Shown: positions 16,097 to 24,191 of the stretch, one piece after another
How the letters are laid out: the number at the start of each line of letters is the position of its first letter
Numbering within the stretch: the stretch's first letter is position 1
Assembly (NCBI RefSeq): GCF_004402495.1
Contig: NZ_SOFH01000016.1
Coordinates: forward strand, 1 to 64,000
From: Cryobacterium sp. HLT2-28
GTDB taxonomy: Bacteria; Actinomycetota; Actinomycetes; Actinomycetales; Microbacteriaceae
Length of the DNA stretch: 64,000 nt
Reading direction: 5' to 3'
Program-made: the position numbers and the translations under genes
The notes under the pieces: generated by a model
The model's input: the letters and a program-made list of their open reading frames with translations, nothing else
Told to the model about the DNA's origin: nothing
Databases searched by the model: none

Positions 16097-17458
16097 TCAG
16101 TCGACGGCGATGAACACGTTCTTCGTCTCGGTGAAATTGAGCGGGGCATCCGGGCCGAGTTCGCGGCCGAGGCCCGACTGCTTGAACCCGCCGAACGGGG
16201 TCGAATAGCGCACCGAGGAGTGCGAGTTGACCGAGAGGTTCCCGGATTCGACGGCCCGGGCGACCCGGATGGCCCGGCCGACGTCCCTGGTCCAGATCGA
16301 GCCCGACAGCCCGTACTCGGTGTCGTTGGCCAGGCGCACGGCGTCGGCCTCGTCGTCGAAGGGGAGCACGGTCACGACCGGTCCGAAGATCTCCTCCGTG
16401 ACGGTACGGTCGGTCCGGGACGCGGGGGTGAGCACGGTCGGCGGGAACCAGAACCCCGGCCCGTCGGGCACGGAGCCGCGAATCGCGACGGGGGAGCCGT
16501 CCGGCACGAACGCGGCAACGGCCGCGAGATGGCCCTTCGATACGAGCGGGCCCATCTCGGTGGCCGGATCGGCCGGGTCGCCGACCCGCACCCCGGCCAC
16601 GGCCGGTTCGAGCAGCTCCATGAACCGGTCGTAGACGCCGCGTTCGACCAGGATGCGGCTGCGCGCGCAACAGTCCTGGCCCGCGTTCTCGAACACGCCG
16701 TACGGCGCCGTCGCGGCGGCCTTCTCCAGGTCGGAGTCGGCGAAGACGATGTTGGCGCTCTTGCCGCCGAGCTCGAGGGTGACCCTTTTCACCTGCTCGG
16801 CGCAGCCGGCCATGATCCGTTTGCCGACCGCTGTCGACCCGGTGAAGACGACCTTGCGCACGGCCGGGTGGGTGACGAACCGTTCGCCGATCACCGACCC
16901 GCGCCCGGGAAGCACCTGGAACAGCCCCTCCGGCAGGCCGGCCTCCACGGCCAGCTCGCCCAGGCGGATGCTGGACAACGGCGTCCACTCGGCCGGCTTG
17001 AGCAGCACGGCGTTGCCGGCCGCGAGGGCCGGGGCGAAACCCCAGGCCGCGATCGTCATCGGGAAGTTCCACGGGGTGATGATCCCGACCACGCCGAGCG
17101 GTTCGTTGAACGTCACGTCGAGGCCGCCGGCCACCGGGATCTGGCGGCCGAACATGCGCTCGGGCGCCGCGGCATAGTAGGAGAGCACGTCGCGCACCTG
17201 GCCCGCCTCCCAGCGGGCCTGGCCGATCGGATGCCCGGAGTTGGCGACCTCGATCAGGGCGAGCGTCTCCCGGTCGCCGTCCACCGCCTCCGCGAACCGG
17301 CGCAGGATGGCGGCCTTGTCGGCGGGGGCGACGGGCGCCCAGCGCCGCTGCGCGCCCACCGCGCGGGCGATGGCCTCGTCGGTGGCGTCCCGGTCGAGGT
17401 GCTCGACCACGGCGACCTCGGTCTCGTCGGCCGGGTTGATGACGGTGTAGCTGCTCAC
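16097..17458 (-). CDS. NAD(P)-dependent aldehyde dehydrogenase
   Basis: A 453-residue ALDH-superfamily enzyme. Key motifs are TPWNFPMTIAAWGFAPALAAGN (about 135-156), FTGSTAVGKRIM near 215 (cofactor loop), LELGGKSANIV near 240 with the general-base Glu, and GQDCCARSRIL near 275 with the catalytic Cys. It is somewhat shorter than the usual 470-500 residues. It oxidises an aldehyde, here probably a gamma-glutamyl aminoaldehyde, to the acid. The GTG start overlaps the stop of the upstream hydrolase gene (GTGA, 17455-17458), so the two are coupled. Confidence 0.92.
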   Translation of the reverse strand: MSSYTVINPADETEVAVVEHLDRDATDEAIARAVGAQRRWAPVAPADKAAILRRFAEAVDGDRETLALIEVANSGHPIGQARWEAGQVRDVLSYYAAAPERMFGRQIPVAGGLDVTFNEPLGVVGIITPWNFPMTIAAWGFAPALAAGNAVLLKPAEWTPLSSIRLGELAVEAGLPEGLFQVLPGRGSVIGERFVTHPAVRKVVFTGSTAVGKRIMAGCAEQVKRVTLELGGKSANIVFADSDLEKAAATAPYGVFENAGQDCCARSRILVERGVYDRFMELLEPAVAGVRVGDPADPATEMGPLVSKGHLAAVAAFVPDGSPVAIRGSVPDGPGFWFPPTVLTPASRTDRTVTEEIFGPVVTVLPFDDEADAVRLANDTEYGLSGSIWTRDVGRAIRVARAVESGNLSVNSHSSVRYSTPFGGFKQSGLGRELGPDAPLNFTETKNVFIAVD

Positions 17459-18255
17459 GAGGGGTCCCTTCGGCCGTGGCGGGTGCTGTCGTGGTCGGCC
17501 TGGCCGCGGTTGCGTCCGGCGCGGTACCGGTCGGCCGCCTCGACGAGCCCGGTGAACAGGCGCAGGTCGTCGGCCACCTGCTCGGGGTGCCATTGCACGG
17601 CAACCCCGAACGAAACGGCCGGGAGTTCGACGGCCTGGATCACCCCGTCGCTGGTGCGGGCGCTCACGACGAGGCCGTCGCCGAGCGCGTCGATCGACTG
17701 GTGGTGGTAGACCGGCACGCGGTGCGGTCCGGCGAGGGCGTCGAACAGGCCGTGCAGGCGCGAGTGCGGCTCGACCCTGACGTCGACGGTGTTGAACACG
17801 CCCTCCCCGGCCTGGTAGCCGCCGTGGCCGACCAGGTCGGGCAGGTGCTGGTGCAGGGTTCCGCCGAGCGCCACGTTCAGCAGTTGTGCGCCGCGGCAGA
17901 TGCCGAGGAACGGCAGGCGCCGGTCGATCGCCTGCCGGAGCAGCTCGTCCTCCCAGGCGTCGCGGTCGGGTCGGGGCTCGTCGGTGGCGGGGTGCGCCGT
18001 CTGGCCGTAGCGCGCCGGGTCGACGTCCTTGCCGCCGGTGACGACGAGGCCGTCGAGGCTGTCGAGCACCCGGCCGACGGAGTCCGGATCGGCCGGCTGA
18101 GGGGGCAGCAGCACGGCGATGCCGCCGGCCCGGATCACCGAGTCGAAATAGACCCGGGGCAGGAACGCGGCCGGCACGTCCCACACCCCGGTGCGGGACT
18201 GCTCGAGGTACGTGGTCAGGCCGATCAGCGGGCGGGCCGGGTCAGAGGCGCTCAA
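17455..18255 (-). CDS. puuD: Gamma-glutamyl-GABA hydrolase-like class I amidotransferase
   Basis: A 266-residue member of the PuuD family (peptidase C26, class I glutamine amidotransferase fold). The nucleophile elbow FLGICRGAQLLNV near residue 115 carries the catalytic Cys, and QWHPEQ near 226 carries the His-Glu dyad. The enzyme releases glutamate from a gamma-glutamyl amide. The TTG at 18255 is the likely start and overlaps the ligase gene by 14 bp. Its place between ligase and aldehyde dehydrogenase matches a pathway of gamma-glutamylation, oxidation and hydrolysis. Confidence 0.9.
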   Translation of the reverse strand: MSASDPARPLIGLTTYLEQSRTGVWDVPAAFLPRVYFDSVIRAGGIAVLLPPQPADPDSVGRVLDSLDGLVVTGGKDVDPARYGQTAHPATDEPRPDRDAWEDELLRQAIDRRLPFLGICRGAQLLNVALGGTLHQHLPDLVGHGGYQAGEGVFNTVDVRVEPHSRLHGLFDALAGPHRVPVYHHQSIDALGDGLVVSARTSDGVIQAVELPAVSFGVAVQWHPEQVADDLRLFTGLVEAADRYRAGRNRGQADHDSTRHGRRDPS

Positions 18256-19609
18256 AGCCGCGCACCCGCTCCCAGTCGGTCACCGCCGCGTCGTACGCCG
18301 ACAGTTCGATCCTCGCGTTGTTGAGGTAGTGGTCGACGACGTCGTCGCCGAACGCCTCCCGGGCCACCACGGAGGTCGCGAACAGGGCGGTGGCCTCGCG
18401 GAGCGACGCCGGCACGCGCACGGCGTCGCTGTCGTACGCGTTGCCGGTGAAGGCATCGCCCAGTTCCAGCTCGTTCTCGATGCCGTACAGACCGGCCGCG
18501 ATCAGGGCGCTCACGGCCAGGTACTGGTTCACGTCGCCGCCGGGAACCCGGTTCTCCACCCGCATGCCGAGACCGCGGCCCACCACGCGGAGGGCGCAGG
18601 TGCGGTTGTCGAAGCCCCAGGCGACCGCGGTCGGCGCGAAACTGCCCTCGACGTACCGCTTGTAGGAGTTGATGTTGGGGGCCGAGAACAGGGTCAGTTC
18701 CCGCATCACGGCCAGCTGGCCGGCCACGAACTGACGGAACACGGTGGACATCCCGTCGTCCGCCGCCGGGTCGGCGAAGACGGCCTCCCCGCCGGTGCCG
18801 CGGAGGCTGATGTGGATGTGGCAGCTGTTGCCCTCCCGCTCGTTGAACTTGGCCATGAAGGTGAGGCTCTTGCCGTGGGCGCCGGCGATCTCCTTCGCGC
18901 CGTTCTTGTAGATCGAGTGGTTGTCGCAGGTCTCCAGCGCGGTGGCATACCGGAACGCGATCTCCTGCTGGCCCAGGTTGCACTCGCCCTTGACTCCCTC
19001 GCAGTACATTCCGGCGCCGTCCATGGCAGTGCGGATGTCGCGCAGCAGCGGCTCCATCCGGGTGGACGCGAGCAGGGCGTAGTCGATGTTGTAGTCCGTC
19101 GCGGGGGTCAGGTCGCGGTAGCCCTTCTTCCAGGCCTCCCGGTAGTCGTCGTCGAAGACCATGAACTCCAGCTCGGTGCCGACGAACGGTACCAGGCCGC
19201 GGTCGGAGAGCCGGGCGAGCTGGGCCTTGAGGATCTGCCGCGGCGAGGCGACCACGGGCGCGCCGCCCGGCCAGCGCAGGTCGGCGGTGACGAGGGCCGT
19301 GCCCGGCAGCCACGGCGCGCGGCGCAGGGTGGCGAGGTCGGGGATCATCGCCATGTCGCCGTAGCCGTGCGCCCAGCTGGACATGGCGTAGCCGTCGACC
19401 GTGTTCATCTCGACGTCGACGGCCAGCAGGTAGTTGCAGCACTCGGCGCCGTGCGTCGCGACGTCCTCGAGGAAGAGCCGGGCGGAGACGCGTTTGCCGA
19501 CCAGCCGGCCCTGCATGTCCGTGAAGGCGACGATGACCGTGTCGATCTCGCCCACCCCGACCAGGCCGGCCAGGTCTTCCAGCGACAGATTTCCGGTGCG
19601 GGGTGTCAT
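18242..19609 (-). CDS. Glutamine synthetase-like gamma-glutamyl amine ligase (PuuA/GlnA3/GlnA4 type)
   Basis: A 455-residue type-I GS-fold enzyme. It keeps the ATP/metal motifs: GTELEFMVFDD (about 143), EGVKGECNLGQQEIAFRYATA (about 205-225), CHIHISL near 268, and NSYKRYVEGSFAPTAVAWGFDNRTC near 325-350. It lacks the usual C-terminal adenylylation loop of GlnA. Such paralogs join glutamate to polyamines or to ethanolamine instead of ammonia. AGGAG (19615-19619) fixes the start. It is the first gene of the minus-strand operon and faces the permease across a 218-bp control region. Confidence 0.9.
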   Translation of the reverse strand: MTPRTGNLSLEDLAGLVGVGEIDTVIVAFTDMQGRLVGKRVSARLFLEDVATHGAECCNYLLAVDVEMNTVDGYAMSSWAHGYGDMAMIPDLATLRRAPWLPGTALVTADLRWPGGAPVVASPRQILKAQLARLSDRGLVPFVGTELEFMVFDDDYREAWKKGYRDLTPATDYNIDYALLASTRMEPLLRDIRTAMDGAGMYCEGVKGECNLGQQEIAFRYATALETCDNHSIYKNGAKEIAGAHGKSLTFMAKFNEREGNSCHIHISLRGTGGEAVFADPAADDGMSTVFRQFVAGQLAVMRELTLFSAPNINSYKRYVEGSFAPTAVAWGFDNRTCALRVVGRGLGMRVENRVPGGDVNQYLAVSALIAAGLYGIENELELGDAFTGNAYDSDAVRVPASLREATALFATSVVAREAFGDDVVDHYLNNARIELSAYDAAVTDWERVRGFERL

Positions 19610-19644
19610 GAGCTTCTCCTCGATGAGCCGGTCAAAAGGTGAAC

Positions 19645-19659
19645 TTGTCGACCATTAGA
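19645..19659 (-). promoter_or_regulatory. Operator candidate and -10 of the gamma-glutamyl operon
   Basis: TTGTCGACCA (19645-19654) is close to the TNGT-ACNA half-site layout of FadR-family regulators, though with a 2-bp rather than 3-bp centre. It lies immediately downstream of a minus-strand -10-like TCTAAT (19654-19659), that is at the transcript start, the place for a repressor. The cluster's own FadR-type regulator is the obvious candidate. Confidence 0.4.
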
Positions 19660-19727
19660 ACACAGAACACCCGAATCGAGGCAGGCATATTTTAGCTCAT
19701 CGCCGAAGAAACAATCTCCCAAAGGTA

Positions 19728-19756
19728 TGTACACGCCACCATTGGGGTTCTATAGT
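19728..19756 (+). promoter_or_regulatory. Promoter of the amine permease gene
   Basis: TGTACA (19728-19733) and TATAGT (19751-19756) are separated by exactly 17 bp, giving a strong -10 and a four-of-six -35. The transcript would start near 19763, with a leader of about 65 bases. The -35 sits in a small palindrome (GTATGTACAC), which could be a second regulator site. Confidence 0.55.
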
Positions 19757-19827
19757 CGTGCCAAGAAAACTGACGGCGTTGTTCGGTCCCGGTGGGCGCG
19801 CGCAACCAGAGCGTAAAGGAAACCAGG

Positions 19828-21372
19828 ATGTCCAAAGACACCTTGAACGTCTCGGGCGTGCAGTACACGACGGCGGAGGCAGGCTACTTCGAGAAACGCG
19901 GGCTCAGGCGCAGCGCGGGCATCTGGGGGCTCTGGGGCCTCGCCGTGGCGGCGGTCATCTCCGGCGACTTCTCCGGCTGGAACTTCGGCATCGACTTCGC
20001 CGGTTTCGGCGGGATGCTGATCGCCTTCGCCCTGCTGATCGTGATGTATTACGGCATGATCTTCAGCATCGGCGAGATGGCGTCGGCGATGCCGCACACC
20101 GGTGGGGCCTACTCGTTCGCCCGGGCGGCGATGGGACCGTGGGGCGGCTTCGTCACCGGCCTCGCCGAGACGATCGAGTACGTGGCGACCACCGCGGTGA
20201 TCGTCTACTTCTCCGCCTCCTACGCCGACGGGATCACCAGCGAGCTGCTCGGCGTCTCCCTGCCGGCCTGGGTCTGGTGGGTCATCCTCTACGCGGTGTT
20301 CATCGCGCTCAACGCGGCCGGGGCCGCGATCTCGTTCCGGTTCGCGATCGTCGTCTCGATCATCTCGATCGCGATCCTGCTCGTGTTCTCGGCGATGGCG
20401 ATCTTCTCCGGGCTGTTCAGCGTCGACAAGCTCTTCGACATCGCCCCGGATGCCGGCCAGACCACGTTCCTGCCGCACGGCGTGATCCCGATCCTGTTCG
20501 CCCTGCCGTACGCCATGTGGTTCTTCCTCGGCATCGAGGAGCTGCCGCTGGCCGCCGAGGAATCGCACAACCCGGTGCGCGACATCCCGCGGGCCGGGCT
20601 CATCGCCCGCACCACCCTCATCATCACCGGCCTGCTCGTGCTGTTCCTCAACACGGGGATCGTCGGGGCCGGGAGCATCGCGACCGCCGGAGAGCCGCTG
20701 CTCGACGGCTTCCGCGCCATCGTCGGCGACGGGGCGGCCGCGGTCCTGGCCCTGTTCGCGCTCGTCGGGCTGCTCGCCTCGCTGCAGGGCATCATGTTCG
20801 CCTACGGGCGCAACATGTACTCGCTGTCCCGGGCCGGCTACTACCCCAAGTTCCTCTCCCTGACCGGCAAACGGCAGACCCCCGCGATGGCCCTCCTGGT
20901 CGGAGCCGTGTTCGGGTTCGTCGCCCTGGTCCTGGTCGACGCGCTCGGCGGCGCGACCGGCGTCGCCGGGGCGATCGTGCTGAACATCGCCGTCTGGGGC
21001 GCGGTGATCGCCTACGTGCTGCAGATGACGTCGTTCGTGATCCTGCGGCGCAAGTTCCCGAAGGCCAGCCGCCCCTACCGCAGCCCCTGGGGCGTTCCTG
21101 GTGCGGTGATCGCCGGCATCCTCTCGCTCGCGATCTTCTTCGGCTTCTTCATCAACGAGCCGGCCCGGCCGGCGATCGTGGCGATCGCCGTGGTCTACCT
21201 GGTGATGCTGCTGATCTTCGCGCTCTACGGGCGTACCCGCCTCGTGCTCTCGCCGGAGGAGGAGTACGCGGTGTCGGGCGGCCTGCACGGCGACCCGCAG
21301 AAGGAAGGGTACGGCGGCGCCGTCGAAGAGGAGCTCCTGGCCCTGGACGGACGGGACGAACCGAAGGCCTGA
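19828..21372 (+). CDS. APC-family permease, ethanolamine/amine type
   Basis: A 514-residue amino acid-polyamine-organocation carrier with 12 predicted helices. The opening RSAGIWGLWGLAVAAVISGDFSGWNFG (about 27-54) holds the unwound substrate loop of helix 1. GIEELPLAAEESHNPVRDIPRAG near 240 is the family's conserved loop. Overall it looks more like ethanolamine permeases than amino acid exchangers. It is transcribed away from the gamma-glutamyl ligase operon, and its start follows AAAGGA. By inference it supplies the amine that the ligase modifies. The C-terminal tail is acidic. Confidence 0.87.
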   Translation: MSKDTLNVSGVQYTTAEAGYFEKRGLRRSAGIWGLWGLAVAAVISGDFSGWNFGIDFAGFGGMLIAFALLIVMYYGMIFSIGEMASAMPHTGGAYSFARAAMGPWGGFVTGLAETIEYVATTAVIVYFSASYADGITSELLGVSLPAWVWWVILYAVFIALNAAGAAISFRFAIVVSIISIAILLVFSAMAIFSGLFSVDKLFDIAPDAGQTTFLPHGVIPILFALPYAMWFFLGIEELPLAAEESHNPVRDIPRAGLIARTTLIITGLLVLFLNTGIVGAGSIATAGEPLLDGFRAIVGDGAAAVLALFALVGLLASLQGIMFAYGRNMYSLSRAGYYPKFLSLTGKRQTPAMALLVGAVFGFVALVLVDALGGATGVAGAIVLNIAVWGAVIAYVLQMTSFVILRRKFPKASRPYRSPWGVPGAVIAGILSLAIFFGFFINEPARPAIVAIAVVYLVMLLIFALYGRTRLVLSPEEEYAVSGGLHGDPQKEGYGGAVEEELLALDGRDEPKA

Positions 21373-21470
21373 CCTCGGCTCGGGTTCGCAGCCGGCGGGG
21401 ACGCCCGTCCCGTCGGGGCGGGCGTCGCGTGCGCCTCGCGGCGGAATCGCCGGAGCGCTACTCTGACGGC

Positions 21471-22385
21471 ATGTCCACACGGCTGCGCCGAAGCAGGAGC
21501 GAACCGGATGCCGACCCCGTCGACCTGGCCGCCGAGCTGGACCGCGCCCTCCCCGACCGGGACTGGACGGTGCTGCCGCCGGAGAGCCGGGTCTTCCGGT
21601 TTCCGGCACCGAGCGGCGCGCTGGCCGCCATGGCCCTCGGCGACCCGGCGCATCCGCGGGTGGTGCTCGTGCCCGGCGCCACCGGGTCGAAGGAGGACTT
21701 CGTTCTGCTCGCCCCGCTCCTGGCCGAAGCCGGCTACCTCGTCGAGAGCTTCGACCTGGCCGGTCAGTACGAGTCGGCGTCGGCCGGCGCGGCGCCGGGT
21801 GAACCGTTCCGCTACGACCTCTTCGTCGACGACGTGATCGCGTTCCTCTCCATCGGCTCCTCGCCCGCCCACGTGCTCGGCTACTCGTTCGCCGGCATCG
21901 TCGCCGAGATCGCGCTCGCCGAACGCCCCGACCTGTTCGCGTCGCTGACGCTGCTGGGCGCACCGCCGCAGCCGGGCCAGGTCTTCCGCCGGGTGCGCTG
22001 GATCGGCCCGCTGAGCTGGGTCATCACGGCGCGCGGGATCGCCTCGCTGATGATCTGGGGACTGCTCAGCAACCGCAACCACGTGCCGCCCGGCCGCCTG
22101 GGGCTCGTGCGGCACCGGTTCGACTACACGGTCAGGCGGAGCGTGGATGAGATCGTCGGCCTGATGAAGCGTTCGCCCGACCTGCGCCGGCTGCTGCTGC
22201 GCTCGCCGATCCCGATGCTGGTAGCGGTCGGCGAGCGCGATCTCTGGCCGACCGCCCTGCACCGGGACTTCGCCAACCGGATCGGCGCCGAGCTTCGGGT
22301 CTACCCCACCGGCCACAGTCCCTGCGAGACCGCCCCGCACCAGCTGGCCAGGGACATGCTCGCCCTCTTCCAGGGCCGGCTCTGA
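21471..22385 (+). CDS. Alpha/beta hydrolase
   Basis: A 304-residue alpha/beta-hydrolase fold protein. The oxyanion stretch is VVLVPGATGSKED near residue 65. The nucleophile elbow is LGYSFAG near 140 (Ser), an acid lies near ERDLWPT at about 258, and the catalytic His is in GHSPCE near 282. No signal peptide is present. A TACTCT hexamer (21459-21464) six bases before the ATG points to a leaderless transcript. Substrate unknown; hydrolases with an unusual Phe in the elbow occur among haloperoxidase- and lactonase-like groups. Confidence 0.85.
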   Translation: MSTRLRRSRSEPDADPVDLAAELDRALPDRDWTVLPPESRVFRFPAPSGALAAMALGDPAHPRVVLVPGATGSKEDFVLLAPLLAEAGYLVESFDLAGQYESASAGAAPGEPFRYDLFVDDVIAFLSIGSSPAHVLGYSFAGIVAEIALAERPDLFASLTLLGAPPQPGQVFRRVRWIGPLSWVITARGIASLMIWGLLSNRNHVPPGRLGLVRHRFDYTVRRSVDEIVGLMKRSPDLRRLLLRSPIPMLVAVGERDLWPTALHRDFANRIGAELRVYPTGHSPCETAPHQLARDMLALFQGRL

Positions 22386-22414
22386 GCTGGATGCCCTGAA
22401 CGGATGCCGCTCCG

Positions 22415-23188
22415 CTAGGCCGGTTCGCGGCGCTCCTGCCCGGCTCGGTCGGCGGCTCCGGCACGCCAGGCACGTCGTGCGGCCCGGATCCGCCATGGCG
22501 AGGCCGCGGGCCAGTGCAGCGCGAGGGTGCGGTACGCCCACTCCAGTCGGCGCCGGAGCCCGGCCCAGGTCTGGAACGGCCGGGCCGAGATGCCCACCCG
22601 CAGGGTGTGCTGGTAGACGACCGTGATCGACGGTCCGAGGTGGAGGCTGAGGTCAAGGTCGTCGTGGATGTCCGCCCGGTCCCGGTGCACCTGCCCGCGC
22701 AGTTCGAGCCAGACGGCCCGGCGCATGGCGAAATTGGAGCCGAAGACCGGCGGCCTGGCCAGCCACAGCCCGATCGCCCGGAAGTAGCCGCCGATGTAGG
22801 CGACCCGGCCGAGCCTGGCCAGGGCCGGCGAGCAATCGTAGAAGTCGCCGGGGCCGGTAAGGATGTCCACCTCGGGGGATGCCGTCAGGGTCGCGTCGAT
22901 CCTGGCGAGCCAGTCGACCGGCGGGATCGAGTCCGCGTCGAGCCGGGCGATCACCTCCCCGGTCGCCGCGTCGAACCCGGTCGACGCGGCCGGCCAGATC
23001 CCGGGAATGGGGGCCGGGAGGACGCGGGCGCCGGCGGCGCGGGCCACGGCGGCCGAGGCATCCGTGCTGCTGTTGTCGACGACGATGACCTCGTCGGCAG
23101 GGCGGGTCTGGGCCGCGAGCGCGGCGAGGCAGACGGCCAGGAAGCCCGCGTCGTTGTAGCACGGGATGACGACGGAGATCGTAGCCAT
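22415..23188 (-). CDS. Family 2 glycosyltransferase
   Basis: A 257-residue GT-A fold enzyme: VVIPCYNDAGFL at 6-17, VVDNSSTDAS near 38-47, and the metal-binding DADS near 85. DDLDLSLHLG near 195 probably carries the catalytic base. Basic residues in the C-terminal 50 suggest association with the membrane surface, but there is no clear helix. It transfers a sugar from a nucleotide donor to an unknown acceptor. It is monocistronic, with GGAGAGG upstream on the minus strand. Confidence 0.88.
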   Translation of the reverse strand: MATISVVIPCYNDAGFLAVCLAALAAQTRPADEVIVVDNSSTDASAAVARAAGARVLPAPIPGIWPAASTGFDAATGEVIARLDADSIPPVDWLARIDATLTASPEVDILTGPGDFYDCSPALARLGRVAYIGGYFRAIGLWLARPPVFGSNFAMRRAVWLELRGQVHRDRADIHDDLDLSLHLGPSITVVYQHTLRVGISARPFQTWAGLRRRLEWAYRTLALHWPAASPWRIRAARRAWRAGAADRAGQERREPA

Positions 23189-23267
23189 GACATCCGCCTC
23201 TCCGTCCGAACCGGCTTCTGGGGCCGAGCCTACGCTCGCGCCGCCGATCCGGCCGGGCCTGCCGGGC

Positions 23268-24143
23268 TCAGAGCGCGCGGCAGTGGGTGGTCAGCAGGCC
23301 GATCTTGTCGATCGCCACGGTGACGGTCGACCGGTCCCTGAGGAACACCGGGGGCTTCCGGCTGTAGCCGGCGCCGCCCGGGCTGCCGGTGGAGATGAGG
23401 GTGCCCGGCAGCAGGGTCGACGTCGTCGACAGGTAGGCGATGATCTCCGCGACCGTTCGCACCATGTCGCCGCTGGAGGCGTCCTGCAGGAGGCGGCCGT
23501 CGACGTGGGTGGTCAGCCACAGGTCCTGCGGATCGCCGACCTCGTCGGCGGTGACGACCACCGGGCCGGTCGGAGTGAAGCCGTCGAAGGACTTGCAGCG
23601 CGACCACTGCGCTTCGGAGAACTGCAGGTCGCGGGCGGTGATGTCGTTGACGACCGTGTAGCCGAAGACGTAGTCGAGGGCGTCCTGCACCGCCACGTTC
23701 CGGGCGGCCCGGCCGATGATGACCCCGACCTCCGCCTCGTAGTCGACCTGGGTGGTCTGGTCGGTCGCCCAGGTGATGGTCGACTCGTGGCCGGTGAGCG
23801 AGTTGGGCCAGAGCGAGAACACGGTCGCCGCCGACTCCGAGCGGAGCTTCAGCTCGGAGGAGTGGGCGGCGTAGTTGGCGCCGATGGCGATGATCTGCGG
23901 CGGGCGGAGCACGGCGGAGGAGTACCGCAGCTCGTCGAGCGGGGTGAGGGTGGCGCCGTGCGACACGGCGTTCAGGGCCAGCGCGCGCACCCGGTCGTAT
24001 TCCTCGTCGCCCTTCTCGATCAGGTCTTGAAGGTCGCGCGGGGCGTCGTCGATGATGTCGTCGAGGAACACCGCCGAGTCGTCGAAAACGGCGGCGAGAC
24101 GGGGGGTGGACTGGCCATCAACTCTGAGGTGCGCGAATTTCAC
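23268..24143 (-). CDS. Fumarylacetoacetate hydrolase family protein
   Basis: A 291-residue FAH-fold protein. The metal-binding signature is DYEAEVGVIIG near 165, with further acidic ligands in NDITARDLQ near 190. KSFDGFTPTGP near 208 and STGSPGGAG near 262 are also typical. Members hydrolyse or decarboxylate oxo-acids in aromatic breakdown, or act on oxaloacetate. The GTG at 24143 is preceded by TAGCCT (24150-24155) six bases away (leaderless). No aromatic-degradation neighbours are present, so the substrate is open. Confidence 0.88.
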   Translation of the reverse strand: MKFAHLRVDGQSTPRLAAVFDDSAVFLDDIIDDAPRDLQDLIEKGDEEYDRVRALALNAVSHGATLTPLDELRYSSAVLRPPQIIAIGANYAAHSSELKLRSESAATVFSLWPNSLTGHESTITWATDQTTQVDYEAEVGVIIGRAARNVAVQDALDYVFGYTVVNDITARDLQFSEAQWSRCKSFDGFTPTGPVVVTADEVGDPQDLWLTTHVDGRLLQDASSGDMVRTVAEIIAYLSTTSTLLPGTLISTGSPGGAGYSRKPPVFLRDRSTVTVAIDKIGLLTTHCRAL

Positions 24144-24191
24144 CTGTTCAGGCTATCGGCCGCCGGAGGGGTTTGCCTGTGGCCGGGCCGT

